A stretch of 64,000 bases of DNA, taken from NCBI GenBank assembly GCA_052180195.1, contig CP197469.1, one strand, 5' to 3'. Shown in pieces: positions 44,821 through 52,928 of this stretch. The notes under the pieces were generated by a model, which searched no databases, was not told the origin of the DNA, and saw nothing but the letters and a program-made list of their open reading frames with translations. Origin of the DNA: Gottfriedia sp002574545. Lineage in GTDB: Bacteria; Bacillota; Bacilli; Bacillales; Bacillaceae_G. The position numbers and the translations under genes are program-made. The stretch's first letter is position 1, and the number at the start of each line of letters is the position of its first letter.

Positions 44821-45717
44821 ATGAAATTTATAACTTTTCAATATGATGGTAATGAGCGTGCAGGTTTATTAGTTGAAGATCAAGTAATTGATCTAAATAA
44901 AGCTAGTAATGGCCAAATTCCAGCAGATTTACTAACGATTCTAGAAAACTATGATTTATATAAAAATATAATAGCAGAAATTAAAGGAGAAGGTATTCCG
45001 CTTTCTTCTGTTCAATTGCGAGCACCATTACCAAAACCACAAAGTATTCGTGACTTTTATGCCTTTGAAGAGCATGTGAAAACTGCACGCTCAAGAAGAG
45101 GTCTAGAGATGATACCTGAGTGGTATGACGTACCTGTTTTCTATTTTACGAATCATCGAGCGGTTATTGGACCTGATGATTATGTCAGCATTCCAGCTAA
45201 TTGTAAAAAGATGGATTTTGAATTAGAAATCGCTTGTATAATCGGTAAAGAAGGTAAAGATATCCCAGTTGAAGAAGCCGATGATTATATACTTGGCTAT
45301 ACAATATTGAATGACTGGAGTGCTAGAGATATTCAAGCACATGAAGTAAAGGTAGGCTTAGGCCCATCAAAAGGTAAGGATTTTGCCACTTCTTTAGGAC
45401 CTTGCATTGTAACGAAAGATGAAATTGAGAAATTCAGAACAGGTAAAAGCTATGATTTGAAGATGACAGCCGCAGTTAATGGAAAGGTCATATCTAGTGG
45501 CAACTTTTCTACAATTTATTATTCTGTTCCAGAATTAATTTCTCATGCTTCAAAAAATGTAACGCTTTATCCAGGTGACGTGATTGGTTCAGGAACTGTT
45601 GGAACAGGTTGTATTTTAGAACTTGGTGAAGAAATACATCGCTGGTTAGAAGATGGAGACGTCGTTGAGTTAAGCATTACAGGTTTAGGTACATTACGAA
45701 ATACTGTAAGAAAGTGA
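44821..45717 (+). CDS. Fumarylacetoacetate hydrolase family protein
   Basis: A 298-aa FAH-fold enzyme. Motifs are FYAFEEHVKTAR (active-site His), MDFELEIACIIGKEGKDI (metal Glu residues), LNDWSARDIQAHE and GPSKGKDFATSLGPCIVT. In this operon it should cleave fumarylacetoacetate (or maleylacetoacetate) to fumarate and acetoacetate. No maleylacetoacetate isomerase is linked. ATG 44821 has AAAGGTGAAGG upstream; translation is coupled to the previous gene (4-base gap). Confidence 0.9.
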   Translation: MKFITFQYDGNERAGLLVEDQVIDLNKASNGQIPADLLTILENYDLYKNIIAEIKGEGIPLSSVQLRAPLPKPQSIRDFYAFEEHVKTARSRRGLEMIPEWYDVPVFYFTNHRAVIGPDDYVSIPANCKKMDFELEIACIIGKEGKDIPVEEADDYILGYTILNDWSARDIQAHEVKVGLGPSKGKDFATSLGPCIVTKDEIEKFRTGKSYDLKMTAAVNGKVISSGNFSTIYYSVPELISHASKNVTLYPGDVIGSGTVGTGCILELGEEIHRWLEDGDVVELSITGLGTLRNTVRK

Positions 45718-45727
45718 GGGGAAGCGT

Positions 45728-46879
45728 GTGTATTATCGTAGTCTAGGTAAGATTCCAAAGAAAAGACATATTCAATTTCGAAAAGAAGATGGAACATTAT
45801 ATAGAGAACAAGTAATGGGTACAAAAGGATTTTCAGGTACTCAATCTATTTTATATCATAACCATATGCCTACATCAGTTAGTGAAACATCATTTTATAA
45901 ATCACTTCAAATTGAATTTGAAGAACAGACATCCTTGCAACACCGCCATATTCGTACAAACAATTTGGAGAAAAAAGGTGATGCTTTAGAAGGAAGAGTA
46001 TACGTTTTAGGAAACTCTGATCTGTTAATTGCAGTTGCAAACGTAACAGAAGAAAGCAAACATTTTTATCGAAATGGTGAAGGCGATGAAATGTTCTTTG
46101 TCCATTACGGTTCAGGTGAAATCCAAACAATGTTTGGAACAATTACTTACCGTAAAGGGGATTATATCATGATCCCTATTGGAACAATTTACAAAGTAGT
46201 TCCAAATGATGATACGAAATTTTTAATTGTTGAGTCTAATAGCCAGTTAACAACGCCAAGACGTTATCGCAATGAATATGGCCAAATGCTTGAGCATAGT
46301 CCATTTTGCGAACGTGATTTTAGAGGACCAGAAACTTTAGAGACATATGATGAAAAAGGTGAATTCACTGTTCTAACTAGAGCAAGAGGAAATCTTTATA
46401 AACATGTCTTAACACATCATCCATTTGATGTAGTAGGATGGGATGGGTATTTATATCCATGGGCATTTAATATTGAAGATTTCGAACCAATTACAGGAAG
46501 AATTCATCAGCCACCACCAGTACATCAAACATTCGAAGGACATAATTTTGTCGTGTGCTCATTTGTGCCAAGGATGTATGATTACCATCCTGAAGCAATT
46601 CCGGCACCTTATGTACACAGTAATGTAAATAGTGATGAAGTCCTTTACTATGTAGAAGGAAACTTTATGAGTAGAAAAGGGATCGAACAAGAGTCGATTA
46701 CATTACATCCATCAGGTATTCCACATGGACCACATCCAGGTAAAACTGAAGGAAGTATTGGAAAGAAAGAAACATTAGAACTAGCCGTTATGATTGATAC
46801 CTTTAGACCACTTTATGTAGTAAAAGAAGCACATCAATATGAAGATCCAGCTTATATGGGTAGTTGGATTGAAAAGTAG
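45728..46879 (+). CDS. hmgA: Homogentisate 1,2-dioxygenase
   Basis: A 383-aa cupin-type ring-cleaving dioxygenase converting homogentisate to maleylacetoacetate. The sequence has RNGEGDEMFFVHYGSGEIQT (split here across the cupin strand), RGNLYKHVLTHHPFDVVGWD, HSNVNSDEVLYYVEG and HPSGIPHGPHPGK, the iron and substrate His-rich segments. The start is GTG at 45728 with GAGGGGAAG upstream. It closes the operon, followed by a terminator. It is shorter than eukaryotic HGO, as usual for the Bacillus form. Confidence 0.92.
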   Translation: MYYRSLGKIPKKRHIQFRKEDGTLYREQVMGTKGFSGTQSILYHNHMPTSVSETSFYKSLQIEFEEQTSLQHRHIRTNNLEKKGDALEGRVYVLGNSDLLIAVANVTEESKHFYRNGEGDEMFFVHYGSGEIQTMFGTITYRKGDYIMIPIGTIYKVVPNDDTKFLIVESNSQLTTPRRYRNEYGQMLEHSPFCERDFRGPETLETYDEKGEFTVLTRARGNLYKHVLTHHPFDVVGWDGYLYPWAFNIEDFEPITGRIHQPPPVHQTFEGHNFVVCSFVPRMYDYHPEAIPAPYVHSNVNSDEVLYYVEGNFMSRKGIEQESITLHPSGIPHGPHPGKTEGSIGKKETLELAVMIDTFRPLYVVKEAHQYEDPAYMGSWIEK

Positions 46880-46902
46880 AGTCTTTTGATTCTACTTTTT
46901 AT
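46872..46902 (+). terminator. Terminator of the tyrosine catabolic operon
   Basis: AAAAGTAGA/TCTACTTTT with a 10-base loop overlapping the hmgA stop, T-rich tail. Confidence 0.85.
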
Positions 46903-47053
46903 TTGAATTTTAAACAAGCTATGTAAAGATAACGCAGGCATTATGGGCCTTAGATAATTTGAAATATTCTTGAAAATAGGACTAGATTAAGAGCTTAATA
47001 ATATGATAAACTGACAACATTATACAAAACTTTGAATAAAAGGAGAAATAAGC

Positions 47054-48136
47054 ATGTACGTGAAACCACAAATTTTGACTCTTCAAGCATACACACCAGG
47101 AAAACCAAGTGAAGTAGTCATGCGAGAATATGGTCTAGACAAAGTTGTAAAACTTGCATCAAATGAAAATCCATTCGGATGTTCTCCTAAAGTTTTTGAA
47201 GAACTACGTAATGTCGTAAGTAAGTTTGCGATTTATCCAGATGGAGCGACAGAAGAAATTGGGAAGAAACTAGCAAAATTTTTAAATATACAACCAGATC
47301 AATTAATATTCGGAAGTGGTGCTGATGAAGTTATTCAAATGCTTAGTCGATCATTGCTAACGAAAGAACATAATATTATACAAGCATCTCAAACTTTTTC
47401 ACAATATGCTCACCACGCAGTTATTGAAGGTGCAGAAGTTAGACCTGTTCCTTTAGTGAATGGTGTGCACGATTTAGATGCTATGCTTGCACAAATAGAT
47501 GAGAATACTAAAATTGTTTGGATTTGTAATCCAAATAACCCAACTGGTACATATATCGGAAGCCGCAAATTAGTCGAGTTTTTAGAAAAAGTACCAAGTA
47601 CTACCTTTGTAGTTGTTGACGAAGCTTACGTTGAATATGTTTCGGCATCAGATTTCCCGGATACAATCTCATTATTAAATAAATTTGAAAATCTTATCGT
47701 ATTAAGAACATTTTCAAAAGCTTACGGCCTAGCATCATTCCGAATTGGTTATGGAATCGCAAATAGCAAATTAATTCAAGAATTAAATATTGCTAGACTT
47801 CCATTTAATACGTCAATGTTATCTCAAGTAGCAGCAATAGCAGCACTTGAAGACCAAGTCTTTATTAAAAACTGTGTCGAAGAAAATAAAAAAGGAATGG
47901 AACAATACGAAGAATTTTTCAACAGTTATGGAATCGAATACTATCCATCTCAAGCGAATTTTATATTTGTTCCACTTGAAAACAGTCAGGAAATCTTTAA
48001 AGAACTAGAGTCAAAAGGATATATTATCCGTGCGTTCCCTAACGGAATTCGAATTACAATTGGAACTGCTGCCGAAAATGATGGATTAATCTTAAATTTG
48101 AAGTCTTTATTAACGAAAAATACTTCTAAAATTTAA
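47054..48136 (+). CDS. hisC: Histidinol-phosphate aminotransferase (may also act on tyrosine/phenylalanine)
   Basis: A 360-aa fold-type I PLP aminotransferase of the HisC family. Motifs are VKLASNENPFGCSP, FGSGADEVIQML, CNPNNPTGTYI, VVDEAYVEY, the PLP lysine in RTFSKAYGLASFRIGYG, and FPNGIRITIGT. The his operon in this window lacks hisC, so this gene should fill the step imidazole-acetol phosphate to histidinol phosphate. Its position right behind hppD-hmgA suggests it also transaminates tyrosine to 4-hydroxyphenylpyruvate, a known side activity of HisC enzymes in Bacillus. AAAGGAG precedes the ATG. Confidence 0.9.
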   Translation: MYVKPQILTLQAYTPGKPSEVVMREYGLDKVVKLASNENPFGCSPKVFEELRNVVSKFAIYPDGATEEIGKKLAKFLNIQPDQLIFGSGADEVIQMLSRSLLTKEHNIIQASQTFSQYAHHAVIEGAEVRPVPLVNGVHDLDAMLAQIDENTKIVWICNPNNPTGTYIGSRKLVEFLEKVPSTTFVVVDEAYVEYVSASDFPDTISLLNKFENLIVLRTFSKAYGLASFRIGYGIANSKLIQELNIARLPFNTSMLSQVAAIAALEDQVFIKNCVEENKKGMEQYEEFFNSYGIEYYPSQANFIFVPLENSQEIFKELESKGYIIRAFPNGIRITIGTAAENDGLILNLKSLLTKNTSKI

Positions 48137-48193
48137 AACGTTATGTTAAATGGAGCTTTAGATCATCTATAATATAATTAACTTAATCACAGA

Positions 48194-48229
48194 AAAAAAT
48201 CCGCTCAAAAAAATTGAGCGGATTTTTTA
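48194..48229. terminator. Bidirectional terminator after hisC
   Basis: AAAAATCCGCTCAA/TTGAGCGGATTTTT, 5-base loop, serving hisC and the convergent SRPBCC gene. Confidence 0.93.
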
Positions 48230-48259
48230 ACCTCTATTTCACTAATGAAAATTTAGTAA

Positions 48260-48685
48260 TTATACTGCTAAAACTTGAAATGCTTGTCTTAATGCTTCCA
48301 ATCCATCACTATAAATCCCACTGAATAGTTTGATTACTTCTTCATCCGTTACATCAACAGGTGTAAAACTGCCAGACCATTCTACAATTGATCGATTAGG
48401 ATCAGAATGCTCTAAAACGCGTATTGTTGATTGATAGTTTGTAACTGGGAATGGAGCTTTCATAATTGAATACGTATAAAAATGCTCTTTATCATTAAAC
48501 TCTTCAAGACGTTCTACAATTGCATCTCCATCAGGATTTGCTAAACTTCGAACACGTCCACCTTCTAATAATTCACTACTTGGGATGTATGGTAACCAAT
48601 CTGGTAGCGAATTGAAACCGCCAATTAATTGCCATACTTTTTCAGGATTTGTTGGAATTTCCATTGTAACAATTGTGTTAGCCAT
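48260..48685 (-). CDS. SRPBCC (START-like) family protein
   Basis: A 141-aa polyketide cyclase/dehydrase-like protein with a hydrophobic ligand cavity: EIPTNPEKVWQLIGGFNSLP at the N terminus and SIVEWSGSFTP in the middle. Ligand unknown. AGGAGCGAT precedes the start. It lies 23 bases after the aldo/keto reductase on the same strand, so the two probably share a transcript. Confidence 0.85.
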   Translation of the reverse strand: MANTIVTMEIPTNPEKVWQLIGGFNSLPDWLPYIPSSELLEGGRVRSLANPDGDAIVERLEEFNDKEHFYTYSIMKAPFPVTNYQSTIRVLEHSDPNRSIVEWSGSFTPVDVTDEEVIKLFSGIYSDGLEALRQAFQVLAV

Positions 48686-48708
48686 TTTTTATCGCTCCTA
48701 TATTATAG

Positions 48709-49728
48709 TTATTTTTTAATATCAATTGGTAGAGGTGCATTTTCTGACACTAATTTTTGTTCTCTCATTTCATGCCAGAATGTAGCTGGAATTACTTCGT
48801 TTAATGCAGCTTGGTCTTCAGCAATTCGCTCTGGTTTACTTGCACCTGGAATAACTGTTGCAACTGCTGGATTTGATAATGAAAATTGAAGAGCAGCGGC
48901 TTTCACACTAATACCATGTCGATTTGCAATTCCTTTGATTTTCTCAACTTTCGAAATAATTTCAGGTGATGCTTTTTGATATTCGAAATGAGATCCACCA
49001 GCTAGAATACCAGAGCTATATGGGCCACCAACGATAATATCAACATTTTGTTTAGCAGCTTCAGGCATTAAACGTTGAAGCGCACGATCATGATCTAAAA
49101 GTGTATAACGACCAGCTAATAAACTAACATCTGGTTTGTATTCACCTAATTCTAATGCGATTTCAATTGGTTCTACTTTATTTACACCAAGTCCCCAAGA
49201 TTTAATAACACCTTCGTCTCGTAATTGAGAAAGTACGCGGAAAGCACCAGTACGAGCAATTTCAAACTGTGCAATCCACTCGTCACCATAAAAGTCTTGT
49301 GCAATATCATGAACATAAACAATGTCTAATCGATCAGTTTTCAAACGTTTTAAACTTTGTTCGATTGAACGTAAAGTTGCGTCTGCACTATAGTCGTTCA
49401 CAAGTTTATTCTTACGTCCAAATTCGAAAACTCCGCCTTTTTCACCTAAGTCTCGTGCTGAAACGTCTTCTAGTTCATCTAAAATTAAACGTCCAACTTT
49501 TGTACTTAAAACATAATCATCACGTTTGTATTTTGATAATACTTCTCCAAGGCGGATTTCAGCTAGACCTGCACCATAAAGTGGCGCTGTATCAAAATAG
49601 CGAATGCCATGATCCCAAGCTGCTTCAACAGTTGCCACTGCTTCTTCATCTGGGATGTTACGGAACATATTTCCTAGTGGAGCAGTTCCAAAACCTAGTT
49701 TTCCTTGAAATAAATTAGTCTCTTTCAT
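48709..49728 (-). CDS. Aldo/keto reductase (L-fucose dehydrogenase/pyridoxal dehydrogenase-like)
   Basis: A 339-aa NAD(P)H-dependent TIM-barrel oxidoreductase. Motifs are LGFGTAPLGN, IRYFDTAPLYGAGLAEIRLG (catalytic Asp/Tyr), STKVG (Lys), VYVHDI (His) and TVIPGASKPERI (cofactor binding). I chose the ATG at 49728, 8 bases after AGGAGG on the minus strand. A candidate HxlR operator stands about 150 bases upstream. The substrate is uncertain. Confidence 0.9.
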   Translation of the reverse strand: MKETNLFQGKLGFGTAPLGNMFRNIPDEEAVATVEAAWDHGIRYFDTAPLYGAGLAEIRLGEVLSKYKRDDYVLSTKVGRLILDELEDVSARDLGEKGGVFEFGRKNKLVNDYSADATLRSIEQSLKRLKTDRLDIVYVHDIAQDFYGDEWIAQFEIARTGAFRVLSQLRDEGVIKSWGLGVNKVEPIEIALELGEYKPDVSLLAGRYTLLDHDRALQRLMPEAAKQNVDIIVGGPYSSGILAGGSHFEYQKASPEIISKVEKIKGIANRHGISVKAAALQFSLSNPAVATVIPGASKPERIAEDQAALNEVIPATFWHEMREQKLVSENAPLPIDIKK

Positions 49729-50065
49729 GTAAATCCTCCTATATATAAACTTCATGAAAATGATGAAGTTAAGTTAAATTGTAGGTAGAGATTAGAAATT
49801 AGATATTCAATGGAATCCTCTAAAGAATCTATCCTCTACAGATGCTATTATGGAATATATTTAAAAAGAAAAAAAGAACGTACTTTAAAGTGCGATAGTA
49901 ACTTGTATGTTCTATAGGCACCTTTTGGTTACTTAAGAATAGGCATTTTTGTCCGATAAGAGTATTAACAATATAAATGGAGACAATCAATAAAAACCAC
50001 ATTAATTCCAATATATGGTAATATTAAAATATCAAATAAGTAGGTAAAAAGGAGCGGGAGGAAAT
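49729..50065. other. Upstream region of the aldo/keto reductase, candidate operator only
   Basis: No supported gene. 49878-49897 holds ACGTACTTTAAAGTGCGATA, matching 14 of the first 16 bases of the site at 42261. 49914-49927 holds TATAGGCACCTTTT, whose complement resembles the 3' part of the same site. Confidence 0.5.
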
Positions 50066-50281
50066 ATGAATCCACTACATATTAATTACGAATACAAACA
50101 AAAAGAAAAGAAAAATGGTAATCATATTGTCTCAGTACGAAATAAAGGGGAGAATGCTTTACTGGAAGTTGAAAAGAAAGGAAATCAAGTAGACATTATC
50201 ACTTATTGGAAGAATGAAAAAACAACGAAGTTCACTATTCCATACGAACTCTTTGAAAAAATAAGTAATGATATTCAATAA
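50066..50281 (+). CDS. Small basic protein of unknown function
   Basis: A 71-aa soluble protein with a strong ribosome site (GGGAGGAAAT). It is rich in Lys and beta-strand patterns (NHIVSVRNKGENALLEVEKK). I do not recognise the family. The next gene starts 34 bases on, so the two are probably co-transcribed. Confidence 0.7.
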   Translation: MNPLHINYEYKQKEKKNGNHIVSVRNKGENALLEVEKKGNQVDIITYWKNEKTTKFTIPYELFEKISNDIQ

Positions 50282-50314
50282 CATAAAAATAGATAAATTG
50301 GTAGGTGTTTTTTG

Positions 50315-50593
50315 ATGGAATATATGTTTATTGGATTAATATTAGTCATTATGTTCGTACTTGTAACAACAGTTATGGATAAACTTAACAAACTAGAAAA
50401 TCGGATGAAAAATATCAAGATTACTTTAGATCAGATTGCAAAAGTAGTAGAAGTTCCAGAACATCCAATTAATAATGATTTACGTGAACTTTTAAAAGAA
50501 GGAAAAGAAATTCAAGCAATTAAACAGGTTAGAGCTGTTTTAGGCCTATCATTATTAGAAGCTAAACAATATGTTGATGCTTTAAAAATATGA
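50315..50593 (+). CDS. Membrane-anchored protein with ribosomal L7/L12 C-terminal-like domain
   Basis: A 92-aa protein. Residues 3-22 are a single membrane helix (FIGLILVIMFVLVTTVM), 25-55 a coiled-coil-like segment, and 58-92 resemble the L7/L12 C-terminal fold (LLKEGKEIQAIKQVRAVLGL then SLLEAKQYVDAL, where L7/L12 has KxxxIKxVRxxTGLGLKEAKxxV). Such membrane-tethered L12-like proteins occur in Firmicutes without known function. Starting at ATG 50315 is preferred over TTG 50312; GGTG at 50304 serves both. Confidence 0.8.
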   Translation: MEYMFIGLILVIMFVLVTTVMDKLNKLENRMKNIKITLDQIAKVVEVPEHPINNDLRELLKEGKEIQAIKQVRAVLGLSLLEAKQYVDALKI

Positions 50594-50861
50594 TTTTTTT
50601 CCGATTTCCTTCGTTATAGCGGACTTGTATGATGAATGACTGATAAATTTTTTGTTGAATTTGTTTTTATAGAAAGCACTGTTAAAGTGGAATGTTGATT
50701 TTTTTATTCAACTGTATGGGGATATTTACAAAAGCAAAAAAGTAAAATGATTTTTTACTCTCTATTAGATTGTAGCTAGGAATTATTTTCCGAGAGAGAA
50801 AAAAATATGTGATATTTTACCAATTTCAATATAATTGGAATAGTTAATGGAGGATAATATT

Positions 50862-51392
50862 GTGTTGTATAGTCCCAAATGGAGCAAAGCAAAGAAACGA
50901 TTAATGAGTTTACTATGCGAACCATTACGTTCGAGAGTGGATTTTCAAGTGATTAATTACCGTAAAGCACATGATCAATTGGGTAGAGCTGTAATGACTG
51001 TCGATAAAGTAGAAGTATTAAGTATGTGTACAATACTGGCTGAAAGAGCAGAATACAAAAGAGAACGCGAGATAAGAAATGGATCTAACAAATTTAACAT
51101 TAATGATGTAAATGAGAATCTTACAATACAGAACCAGGCTCATAGTATCATTAAAAAAGAAGGAATTTATGGTCAGTATGATTTTTTCTTTGCATTAGAA
51201 GAATATTTTAATTCTCCAATTGAAATATTATTAAAATCCTCAGACATTCTAATAAAAATACTGTGTCTGTTAGATCGTCGTATAGGAAAAAGAACATTAA
51301 TTAAAATGGAAAAAACAATAATAAACGAACATAGACTTATTCAATACTTTTATAATCTACGTTGTAATGTTGAAGGGATTAAATTTAACTGA
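50862..51392 (+). CDS. Conserved protein, SF0329-like family
   Basis: A 176-aa soluble protein. The N-terminal pattern WSKAKKRLMSLLCEPLRSRV then AVMTVDKVEVLSM, and the C-terminal ILCLLDRRIGKRTLIKMEK with FYNLRCNVEG, match proteins annotated as SF0329 family in Bacillus. Function is unknown. The GTG at 50862 lies 8 bases after GGAGG; the ATG at 50847 overlaps that ribosome site and is rejected as a start. Confidence 0.7.
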   Translation: MLYSPKWSKAKKRLMSLLCEPLRSRVDFQVINYRKAHDQLGRAVMTVDKVEVLSMCTILAERAEYKREREIRNGSNKFNINDVNENLTIQNQAHSIIKKEGIYGQYDFFFALEEYFNSPIEILLKSSDILIKILCLLDRRIGKRTLIKMEKTIINEHRLIQYFYNLRCNVEGIKFN

Positions 51393-51431
51393 TGTATTAC
51401 TTTAGGAACGCATTGCGTCTATTGAAGTTCA

Positions 51432-51457
51432 GAAGCAGCCATTGACTGCTTTTTTCT
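51432..51457 (+). terminator. Terminator after the SF0329-like gene
   Basis: AAGCAG/CTGCTT with 7-base loop and T6CTTT tail. Confidence 0.75.
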
Positions 51458-51490
51458 TTATGTATATGGCTGTATAGTTGCATAAATAGA

Positions 51491-51657
51491 ATGATAATTT
51501 TAAAAAAATTTTTGTTTTTTATCGGATTAATAATGTTCATGATTGGTATATACTTATCAACCTATTAGAATGTAATCGGTATGTTAAAGGCATTGCAGGC
51601 GGCATGGTAATGGGAATTAGTACTTATTTCTTGGTTACTAAAATAACTAATCCATAA
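51491..51657 (+). pseudogene. Frameshifted small membrane-protein gene
   Basis: ATG 51491 opens MIILKKFLFFIGLIMFMIGIY and stops at 51566. In another frame, overlapping it from about 51538, the sequence continues as WYILINLLECNRYVKGIAGG then MVMGISTYFLVTKI to a stop at 51657. Joined by a frameshift near 51540 they form a plausible two-helix protein of ~55 aa. There is no ribosome site before the ATG. It could also be a chance open stretch. Confidence 0.4.
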
Positions 51658-51662
51658 TTGAG

Positions 51663-51724
51663 CTAACTAATGTGCTAGTTACATAAGAAGCAAAAAGATC
51701 TGGTAGCCTAGATCCTTTTTTTAT
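51663..51724 (+). terminator. Repeat-type hairpin plus terminator
   Basis: TAACTA/TAGTTA (51664-51681) followed by CATAAGAAG resembles the dyad at 27769. Next, AAAAAGATCT/AGATCCTTTTT forms a terminator with a T7 tail at 51694-51724. Confidence 0.6.
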
Positions 51725-51812
51725 TGCTTATGAGAATGTTTATGTTAACTAGATTCGAACTATAATTTACATTGAATATTAGTAATAAAAATTTAGATAA
51801 GGTGTGAGGAGA

Positions 51813-52352
51813 ATGTCAAAATCTTTAAAGCTGTATCAATTTAGTCGAAAAGTACATAAATGGTCAGGATTAATTTTATCTTTGTTTTTTATGTTTATTG
51901 CAGTAACAGGGCTCATGCTAGTTTATATGATACCATTAGGAGTTGCAGATGAGTTAAAAATAGGGAAAGAGGCGAGTCCAAGTCAAGCGATAACAATGGA
52001 TAAAGTCGTTTCAATTGCGACATCTCAAGGGCTCTCAGGTGCCAATTCGGTTGAAGATATTTTTAGGATAGAATATAGACCTGGTTTAAACATTTACCAG
52101 GTTCGCTTTAATAATAGCCAAGACGTTCAAATTGATGCAAGCACAGGCAAGGTTTTATCTAAAAATCCTGATTACTCGACTTTCATCATTTCTTTACATG
52201 ATGGATCCTTCTTTGGTAATTGGTATAGATACAGTATCCTAACAATGACTGGTTTATCCTTAGTACTGTTATCATTCTCAGGGTATTATATGGTGGGCTA
52301 TCCAATTTATAAGCGTTTAAAGGTGAGAAAAAGAGAAAGTGTTGAATTATAA
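51813..52352 (+). CDS. PepSY-associated transmembrane protein
   Basis: A 179-aa membrane protein. The N-terminal RKVHKWSGLILSLFFMFIAV is the typical PepSY_TM helix with a conserved His/Trp. A PepSY-like extracytoplasmic segment follows (about 60-125, YQVRFNNSQDVQIDASTGKV), then ISLHDGSFFGNWYRYSILTM and a final helix. The family includes iron-regulated reductases and siderophore-linked proteins; the role here is unknown. ATG 51813 has AAGGTG 8 bases upstream. Confidence 0.82.
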   Translation: MSKSLKLYQFSRKVHKWSGLILSLFFMFIAVTGLMLVYMIPLGVADELKIGKEASPSQAITMDKVVSIATSQGLSGANSVEDIFRIEYRPGLNIYQVRFNNSQDVQIDASTGKVLSKNPDYSTFIISLHDGSFFGNWYRYSILTMTGLSLVLLSFSGYYMVGYPIYKRLKVRKRESVEL

Positions 52353-52380
52353 TTTGTAGAAAAATTTGACTAGTCAGGCT

Positions 52381-52427
52381 TGTTGAACAAAAAGAGTTGC
52401 TTTGGTGACTCTTATTTTGTTTAACTA
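52381..52427 (+). terminator. Imperfect long hairpin after the PepSY gene
   Basis: GTTGAACAAAAAGAGT pairs with ACTCTTATTTTGTTTAAC (one two-base bulge). TTTTG within the 3' arm gives weak terminator character. Confidence 0.55.
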
Positions 52428-52509
52428 AATGGTAGTTTAGTGGAATAAGGCTTTTGGTAAAATAATGGTAATACACTTAATTGTTGGGGAGAAAGAAGGC
52501 GATAACAAT

Positions 52510-52848
52510 ATGTCTGAAGATGAATTATTCTCAAATAAGGGATCTAATGTTTATGAAATATATTTAACATTACTCGATTTATTAAAAGAAATAGGACAAT
52601 TTGAAGTTGAGTTTAAAAAGACTTCTATTCATCTTTTGAATAAGTATTCATTTGGAGGAGTTCATCCAAAAAAGAAATGGCTAGATTTTAATTTAGTTAC
52701 AAACCATCATATTGAACACGAGAATATTACTAAAATTGAACAAGTATCCAAAAACAGATTTCACATTAACTTTAGATTCCATAGTAAAGACGACATAAAT
52801 CAAGAGTTTTTAGTTCTTTTAAAAGAATCATACCAATTGATGGGTTAG
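52510..52848 (+). CDS. DUF5655-like protein
   Basis: A 112-aa soluble protein. The pattern KKTSIHLLNKYSFGGVHPKK then WLDFNLVT resembles the DUF5655 domain (KTYIAFRRRKNFAAVxPxK). Function is unknown; such domains are often next to other small stress genes. I chose ATG 52510, about 10 bases after GAAGG, rather than the upstream in-frame ATG at 52465, which has no ribosome site. Confidence 0.65.
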   Translation: MSEDELFSNKGSNVYEIYLTLLDLLKEIGQFEVEFKKTSIHLLNKYSFGGVHPKKKWLDFNLVTNHHIEHENITKIEQVSKNRFHINFRFHSKDDINQEFLVLLKESYQLMG

Positions 52849-52856
52849 TTAGAGAA

Positions 52857-52896
52857 GAAGTCAGATGCCATACAAGTTGGAATCTGACTTTTATAT
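52857..52896. terminator. Terminator between DUF5655-like gene and flavin reductase
   Basis: AAGTCAGAT/ATCTGACTT with a 17-base loop and T-rich tail, flanked by two convergent genes. Confidence 0.75.
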
Positions 52897-52928
52897 TTGA
52901 AGTACTATTTTTTACTAAAAAGAGAGAT

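Noticed and set aside
49829..50011. 60-codon minus-strand ORF with hydrophobic ends
   Set aside because: No ribosome site, runs through the candidate operator, composition of AT-rich spacer.
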